A program made the position numbers and the translations under genes. The notes under the pieces are model-generated. The model searched no databases and was not told the origin of the DNA. It worked only from the letters and a program-made list of their open reading frames with translations. A stretch of 9,250 nt of DNA, from positions 1-9,250 of the forward strand of contig CAAGPV010000011.1 of the NCBI GenBank assembly GCA_900771975.1. Reading direction: 5' to 3'. Of the stretch, positions 5,603 through 9,250 are shown piece after piece. Positions within the stretch are counted from its first letter, which is position 1; every line of letters begins with the position of its first letter. Source of the stretch: an uncultured Prevotella sp. (lineage in GTDB: Bacteria > Bacteroidota > Bacteroidia > Bacteroidales > Bacteroidaceae).

Positions 5603-5845
5603 TCACGTCGGCGATGTCGCCCAGCACGGCTTGCACGTCACTGTTGCCTTATGGAACAGTCCAAGGAGATGAACGTTCACTCTTGCCCCATACCAGCCCA
5701 TCCTGACATGGCTTTTCAGATTGGCATATTCCCAACTATCCATGCCTAAGACACCTGCGTTGTAAAGCATACCGTCGCTACCCAACCAATAGTTACGTTC
5801 TACGCAGCAGTCTTGTGCCGACAAGTTCATTTCTCCACCTATCAT
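5603..5845 (-). pseudogene. unrecognised gene remnant fused out of frame to the HU-like piece
   Basis: Residues from ATG 5845 read MIGGEMNLSAQDCCV..., then YWLGSDGMLYNAGVLGMDSW and MGWYGARVNVHLLGLF. They are aromatic and Gly-rich and look like real protein. After about 5655 the frame runs into the HU-like sequence in the wrong frame (TVTCKPCWATSPT) and stops at 5603, so only the first 60-65 residues are meaningful. The same frame stays open upstream to at least the end of the fimbrillin gene at 5950 (including ISPRTSRENDKGLYAT), suggesting the C-terminal part of a larger surface protein. I do not recognise the family. It marks a recombination junction between a pilus-side gene and the HU gene. 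Confidence 0.4.
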
Positions 5846-5897
5846 CGTGGCATATAGACCCTTGTCGTTTTCCCGTGAAGTGCGGGGGGATATGTTT

Positions 5898-5924
5898 GCT
5901 GGGCAACTTATACTCCTGCCCAGC
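5898..5924 (-). terminator. stem-loop downstream of the LRR fimbrillin gene
   Basis: GCTGGGCA and TGCCCAGC form a perfect 8-bp GC-rich stem with an 11-base loop, 26 bases past the double TAA stop of the fimbrillin/LRR gene on the minus strand. No clear T-tract follows, so it may act as a weak terminator or protect the 3' end of the pilus operon mRNA. Confidence 0.4.
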
Positions 5925-5949
5925 TTAGGAGTTAAACAATCTGTATTTA

Positions 5950-7254
5950 TTATGGAACTGAATAATCACATGTAATAGACTGGAAGTCATAATCGAGGAA
6001 TACTCTTCCATTATGTTCGTCGCTACCACTATAATCTTTAGCAATATCAGCAATCCAACAATACCCACCTTCGGTTTTGCCACCATTCATGACTTTCTGG
6101 TCTTTTGACAAAACCAAGTCGATGTCTTTGGTTTTGCAACCCTCAAAGATACCTTTCTCTCCTGCTTTACCATATACTTTTGTAAGATTGCCAAAAACTA
6201 CCTTTTGAAGCATTGTACAAGCTGAAAAAGCTTTTCCCTCGATTTCTGTAACATCTGGGAGGGCTATGGATTTCAGCATCTTACAGTGCATAAATACTTC
6301 ATAAGGAATCTTCTTACATCCTATCAAAGTAAGGTTTATACTCCCATCGTTTGCTTCTTGAAGTCCGGAATGTATTGCATTAAATGTATTTTCATCCGCA
6401 TCGGGAGCAAGAATGAGATTGATGTAAGTCTTGCCCGCATCCAATTCCTTCTTGACGTCTTCCTCAATTTGATTGTAAGTGATACCTTCGCCTGCCAGCG
6501 AAATAATAGAAGCATCCAGTGCATAACTCTTAGCATTTTCTGTTGCTTGCGAGAATGTGTAAGTTTTCAAAGGTGCTTCTCTATATTTCACTGTAACTTC
6601 GGAATTATTTTCAAAAGTACCATATAAATAGGCATTGCCCTTTTCATCCGAAGTAAGTGTATAATTTCCTTTCTGTTCCATATCGCTGCTGCCCGCAGGA
6701 GTGAAATCTTCGGTATCAACTGTTATTTGCTCATTGGGTAGAGTTGCAATACGCAAACGTGAATATTTGCGTGTTGCCTCGGCAAAAGAAACGGTTATAG
6801 TCTCACCATTACCAGTGATTATAGCTGTTCCCTCGATATATTCATCCGTTCCTGCTGCCTTACCTTTTTTCAACATTAATGAGGTGTTAGCCCATTTATA
6901 ATTAGGGGCGTAATATACATGAGGTATATATGCAGGGTCTCCTTCCCGATAAACCAATTCACCACTTGTCAACTCCCAACTCTTGCCATTATATGTAAAG
7001 GTTGCACTATGACTTCCATAAGAAGTGTTGTCTATCACTAAAAGTAGTTCATCTCCTACAGCCCATGAAGTCTTGCCCGGATCAGGTGTACCTATAGTAC
7101 GAGTCTGTGAATCTCCGAATGCCGGAAATTCACCAACAACCAACTGTACGTTGTTCTTGCCTGTTGTTGCAGTTGTTTCTTCTATATCACTTGTGCATGA
7201 CGCCATTACTATAGTAACGACAGCCAGCATGATGTATTGAAATATCTTTTTCAT
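5950..7254 (-). CDS. fimbrillin-family lipoprotein with C-terminal BspA-like leucine-rich repeats
   Basis: A 434-residue envelope lipoprotein. The signal peptide is MKKIFQYIMLAVVTIVMASC with lipid Cys20. The N-terminal half has fimbrillin (Mfa-like) features: a TR site at residues 51-52 (DSQTRTIG) where type V pilins are typically cut, then SWAVGDELLL and a beta-rich region (about 60-250). From about 308 to 385 the sequence switches to BspA/LRR_5-type repeats (IPYEVFMHCKMLKSIALPDVT, EGKAFSACTMLQKVVFGNLT), which in other proteins bind host ligands. The tail is Cys- and acid-rich. It is the last of three collinear fimbrillin genes, 14 bases after the preceding stop, behind a strong GGAGGA site. 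The likely role is an accessory or tip adhesin of the pilus. The C-terminal domain makes it longer than its neighbours. Function is inferred from domains only. Confidence 0.8.
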   Translation of the reverse strand: MKKIFQYIMLAVVTIVMASCTSDIEETTATTGKNNVQLVVGEFPAFGDSQTRTIGTPDPGKTSWAVGDELLLVIDNTSYGSHSATFTYNGKSWELTSGELVYREGDPAYIPHVYYAPNYKWANTSLMLKKGKAAGTDEYIEGTAIITGNGETITVSFAEATRKYSRLRIATLPNEQITVDTEDFTPAGSSDMEQKGNYTLTSDEKGNAYLYGTFENNSEVTVKYREAPLKTYTFSQATENAKSYALDASIISLAGEGITYNQIEEDVKKELDAGKTYINLILAPDADENTFNAIHSGLQEANDGSINLTLIGCKKIPYEVFMHCKMLKSIALPDVTEIEGKAFSACTMLQKVVFGNLTKVYGKAGEKGIFEGCKTKDIDLVLSKDQKVMNGGKTEGGYCWIADIAKDYSGSDEHNGRVFLDYDFQSITCDYSVP

Positions 7255-7260
7255 ATTCTT

Positions 7261-7266
7261 TCCTCC
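7261..7266 (-). promoter_or_regulatory. strong Shine-Dalgarno of the LRR fimbrillin gene
   Basis: GGAGGA lies 6 bases before ATG 7254 and immediately after the stop of the upstream fimbrillin gene. So strong a site is unusual in Bacteroidetes and fixes the start. Confidence 0.6.
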
Positions 7267-7268
7267 AA

Positions 7269-8189
7269 TTATTTGAGATCATCTTCGTTTGTCCAACCAG
7301 TCATATCATTTACACTGATTCGGGTTAGTTCCACTTTGTCTTTTCCTATATCGAGTTTGTAGGTGTAGCGTTTACCCTCTTCAAAGTCCGTTTGTGATTT
7401 TAGCTTTGACACAAAGTTTTTCTCACCTATTGAGAATTTTAAGAATTCCTTGTCTGTTCCCACCGTTCCAGGCACTATGATGGCAGAGAAAGTTTTCACT
7501 TCACCATCTTCTGTCTTACAGGCATCCACCAACTTAGCCTCTTGATAATTGGAAGTGTCCATTTTCCATTCATTATTATCGTATGGAAAGTCAGGAAAAG
7601 ACGCTCCACTGCAAGGTGAACAAATTTGTAGACTATTTATGTCCAAATTAGGATAATCTGCAGTGCCAACATGATACATGATTGTAACCAAAGACATACG
7701 ATGCTGCATCTTAATTTCTATATAATTATCAAGATCAGGACGATCGTACCTAAAGCCATTTATTAAATCGGCAGACTTCAAATCGTTTGGTGAGCTTTGA
7801 TTTGTTGGCAATACATATACCAAATGAAAGGGATCATAATCATCCGATGATGGATACACAGCCAATATTGTATGTTTATCGACTTCATCCAACCAACGGA
7901 AACTACCACTGCGGGACCATTCGTTTGTTTCGCCATTAAAAGAAAGAACAACCGTACTACCAGGATCATAATCAGTAAATATCCTTACTTTCAGTTTATC
8001 CTTGTCCTCCCAACTGTCACCAGATCCTAATGTATTGACACGAGTCTGCATACCTCCAACAGAGAAAGTGGCATTGATTTCCTGCCCTTTCAGCGTTAGA
8101 GTCATATCTTCATTTTGCGTACATGCAGTAAAGCCCATAGTGATAAGAGCCATTGCTGTATAGGAAATTCTTTGTTTTATCGTCTTCAT
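7269..8189 (-). CDS. fimbrillin-family (Mfa-like) lipoprotein
   Basis: A 306-residue predicted pilus subunit. The lipoprotein signal ends MGFTAC with Cys23, and a GMQTRVNT segment places a possible processing Arg at residue 50. It is followed by the family's beta-sandwich pattern: WEDKDKLKVRIF, AVYPSS, MQHRMSLVTI around His163 (the conserved H-M segment), and the closing block EGKRYTYKLDIGKDKVELT then MTGWT. These are typical of Bacteroidales type V pilins, which reach the surface as lipoproteins, are cut after Arg and polymerise by donor-strand exchange. It is the middle gene of the cluster, 79 bases after the first and 14 before the third, and lies downstream of a 10-bp stem-loop that may lower its expression. 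Stalk versus anchor subunit cannot be told from the sequence. Confidence 0.85.
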   Translation of the reverse strand: MKTIKQRISYTAMALITMGFTACTQNEDMTLTLKGQEINATFSVGGMQTRVNTLGSGDSWEDKDKLKVRIFTDYDPGSTVVLSFNGETNEWSRSGSFRWLDEVDKHTILAVYPSSDDYDPFHLVYVLPTNQSSPNDLKSADLINGFRYDRPDLDNYIEIKMQHRMSLVTIMYHVGTADYPNLDINSLQICSPCSGASFPDFPYDNNEWKMDTSNYQEAKLVDACKTEDGEVKTFSAIIVPGTVGTDKEFLKFSIGEKNFVSKLKSQTDFEEGKRYTYKLDIGKDKVELTRISVNDMTGWTNEDDLK

Positions 8190-8215
8190 AATCTTCAGTT
8201 TTTTATTGTTAGTGA

Positions 8216-8241
8216 GTTAGTGAGCGGCCAAGCTCACTAAC
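8216..8241 (-). terminator. intercistronic stem-loop with slip-paired arm
   Basis: GTTAGTGAGC (8216-8225) pairs perfectly with GCTCACTAAC (8232-8241) across a 6-base loop. TTAGTGAG is tandemly duplicated (8209-8216 and 8217-8224), so the right arm can also pair with the outer copy. On the minus strand the stem follows the first fimbrillin stop by 27 bases and is followed by AACAATAAAAAAC, without a T-tract. It is likely an attenuator or mRNA-stability stem between pilin genes. Confidence 0.5.
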
Positions 8242-8268
8242 CCTGTATTTCCTATTTTCAGTACCTTA

Positions 8269-9249
8269 TTATTCTATTTCTGCATCGAGAGATTCATTGT
8301 CTGTGCCAATACCCCAACCCGTTATGTTTGCATTTCCTATTACTATACTATTATTTCTAACAGTGATAGTATAAGTATATTTTTTACCACCTTCGAATCC
8401 ATTTGGTAGGGGTATCTTTGTTGTATAATTGTTAATAGTATTTTCGTTATACAACACACTACAACTAATGGTCAATTCTTTGTTTTCGAACTGTTGCGGG
8501 AAGAGTATGAACTTGCAGACCCTGAGATCGGTCAAAAGACCTGTTACTGGTAAGGTTTTTAGGGAAGAAGTCCCTGTGACTTCTGTCGCACCTGTTTTTA
8601 CATTTATCTTACCCTGTGTCTTTATCTTGTCCAATGTTATACTTTGAAGATTACTCTTGCTGCTCTCAATACCTTCTCCTGCACAGACCGTAAATTCTAT
8701 CATACTCATCTTGTGCTTAAAGCGATGGTCTTTCTCTGGCAAGGATTCACCCACATTATTCAAGTCAGTGAAATTAACCATTGGCGATGCTTTGCTGGCT
8801 GTTGCTCCCGAGGCAAAGAGAAAATCGTTTGCTAATAAGGTATTACTTGGATTGCTGTAATCAATAGTCCAATCATTTTTTAACCAACCATCCTCATCGA
8901 ATTTGTCATTATTGGGGTCATCAATGTATGGATAATACGCACTGAATGTCTGTTCCGCGTTATCTCTAAAATAAATAGGATTTGCCGAAACAAATTCACC
9001 ATATCTGTCATATTCATACTTTACATTTGTTCCTTTTGTGTTTCCTGCGGAAGTGACGTACACACCGATAGCGTCGCCAGTTGTCCATCTGTCGTTGTCT
9101 GCAGTTCCACGGGTTTTGATATTGTTGGAAATATCCGCCTTTACTGTGGCTGCAACAGGAACATTGTTGCCGATACCGTCTTCTTCGTTAGCGCAAGCTG
9201 CAAACAGCAATGCTGCGGCAGCAATGTATAAGAATCTAAATTTCTTCAT
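8269..9249 (-). CDS. fimbrillin-family (Mfa-like) lipoprotein, first gene of the pilus cluster
   Basis: A 326-residue complete gene whose ATG is one base from the window edge. The signal peptide MKKFRFLYIAAAALLFAAC has lipid Cys19, and NNIKTRGT gives a candidate maturation Arg at 47. The fimbrillin pattern follows: DRWTTGDAIGVYVT, TFSAYYPYID, FKHKMSMIEFTV, then FEGGKKYTYTITV and ITGWG near the end. It is very likely a pilin or pilus-associated subunit of a type V pilus, secreted as a lipoprotein and assembled on the cell surface. As the first gene upstream of a stem-loop it could be the most abundant subunit. The promoter and any further upstream genes lie outside the window. Assignment to major or minor pilus class is not possible from sequence alone. 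Confidence 0.85.
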   Translation of the reverse strand: MKKFRFLYIAAAALLFAACANEEDGIGNNVPVAATVKADISNNIKTRGTADNDRWTTGDAIGVYVTSAGNTKGTNVKYEYDRYGEFVSANPIYFRDNAEQTFSAYYPYIDDPNNDKFDEDGWLKNDWTIDYSNPSNTLLANDFLFASGATASKASPMVNFTDLNNVGESLPEKDHRFKHKMSMIEFTVCAGEGIESSKSNLQSITLDKIKTQGKINVKTGATEVTGTSSLKTLPVTGLLTDLRVCKFILFPQQFENKELTISCSVLYNENTINNYTTKIPLPNGFEGGKKYTYTITVRNNSIVIGNANITGWGIGTDNESLDAEIE

Positions 9250-9250
9250 A

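Larger units (their letters stand above)
5241..5648 (-). pseudogene. HU-like (HU-HIG type) DNA-binding protein lacking its N-terminus
   Basis: The frame is open from just after a TAA at 5649-5651 to the stop at 5241-5243. The only near-start is GTG at 5634-5636, which gives 131 residues. The sequence VQAVLGDIADVMHTRMSQGK and HIKGLGYFRYVLDT, then VRVEFIPEREK, resembles the helix-turn, beta-arm and C-terminal strand of Bacteroidetes HU/IHF-like proteins, which bind DNA as dimers. About 40-50 residues normally found before this are missing, so the fold is incomplete and the gene is probably dead or resected. After the core, TYTRALVDSD occurs twice (69-78 and 91-100 of the GTG-start reading) because of a DNA duplication, followed by a very acidic Asp/Gly tail. 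The DNA is GC-rich compared with both flanks. Translation from an upstream fused frame cannot be excluded. Confidence 0.6.

Noticed and set aside
5217..5672. 151-residue plus-strand frame with His/Val/Ala-rich sequence
   Set aside because: It is antisense to the HU-like frame in GC-rich DNA. Its repeated VAVHEGAGVST is only the reverse reading of the 32-bp repeat.
1..9250. tRNA or rRNA genes and riboswitches
   Set aside because: No cloverleaf-like CCA-ending segment, rRNA core sequence or familiar riboswitch motif was recognised on either strand by eye.

Overview
The window looks like accessory DNA from a gut Bacteroidales genome (Bacteroides, Phocaeicola or Parabacteroides type; the species cannot be read from it). 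The evidence is three tandem fimbrillin-family (type V pilus) lipoproteins with Bacteroidetes lipoboxes, a Bacteroidetes-style HU-like protein, a clostripain-family (C11) lipoprotein, and promoters of the Bacteroides -7 type (TAnnTTTG). Composition is mosaic: the C11 gene is very AT-rich, the HU-like remnant is GC-rich, and the fimbrillin genes lie between.

Layout. 1-500: debris on the minus strand, namely the C-terminal piece of an Abi-type protein between two strong stem-loops. 500-1095: non-coding or degenerate DNA with four phased AACTT repeats, a -7 box, a long leader and a short interrupted reading frame. 1096-2283 (+): intact C11 cysteine-peptidase lipoprotein. 2287-3383: complete IS630-family insertion sequence (minus strand) whose transposase is split over two frames joined at a T TTT TTA slippery heptamer. 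3384-3539: a 14-bp-stem hairpin between converging genes. 3540-5146 (-): a tightly coupled pair, a small protein ending in the calcium-binding motif of LecB/PA-IIL lectins and a DUF6765 protein with His/Asp motifs like those of zinc phospholipase C or P1 nuclease folds. 5241-5900 (-): an HU-like gene that has lost its N-terminus, carries an internal 32-bp in-frame duplication and abuts a remnant of another gene. 5950-9249 (-): three fimbrillin-family lipoproteins, the last-transcribed of which carries a BspA-like leucine-rich-repeat tail.

How the parts may work together. The three fimbrillins are collinear, closely spaced and probably one pilus operon transcribed from beyond the right edge. 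A 10-bp stem-loop between the first and second genes could set subunit ratios, and a strong GGAGGA site serves the LRR protein. The lectin and DUF6765 genes are likely translationally coupled and neither product has a signal peptide. This lectin plus putative metallohydrolase pair is the best candidate for an undescribed system here, although its function is unknown. The C11 peptidase family includes Arg-specific enzymes and fimbrillins mature by cleavage after Arg, so a link between the two is possible but speculative.
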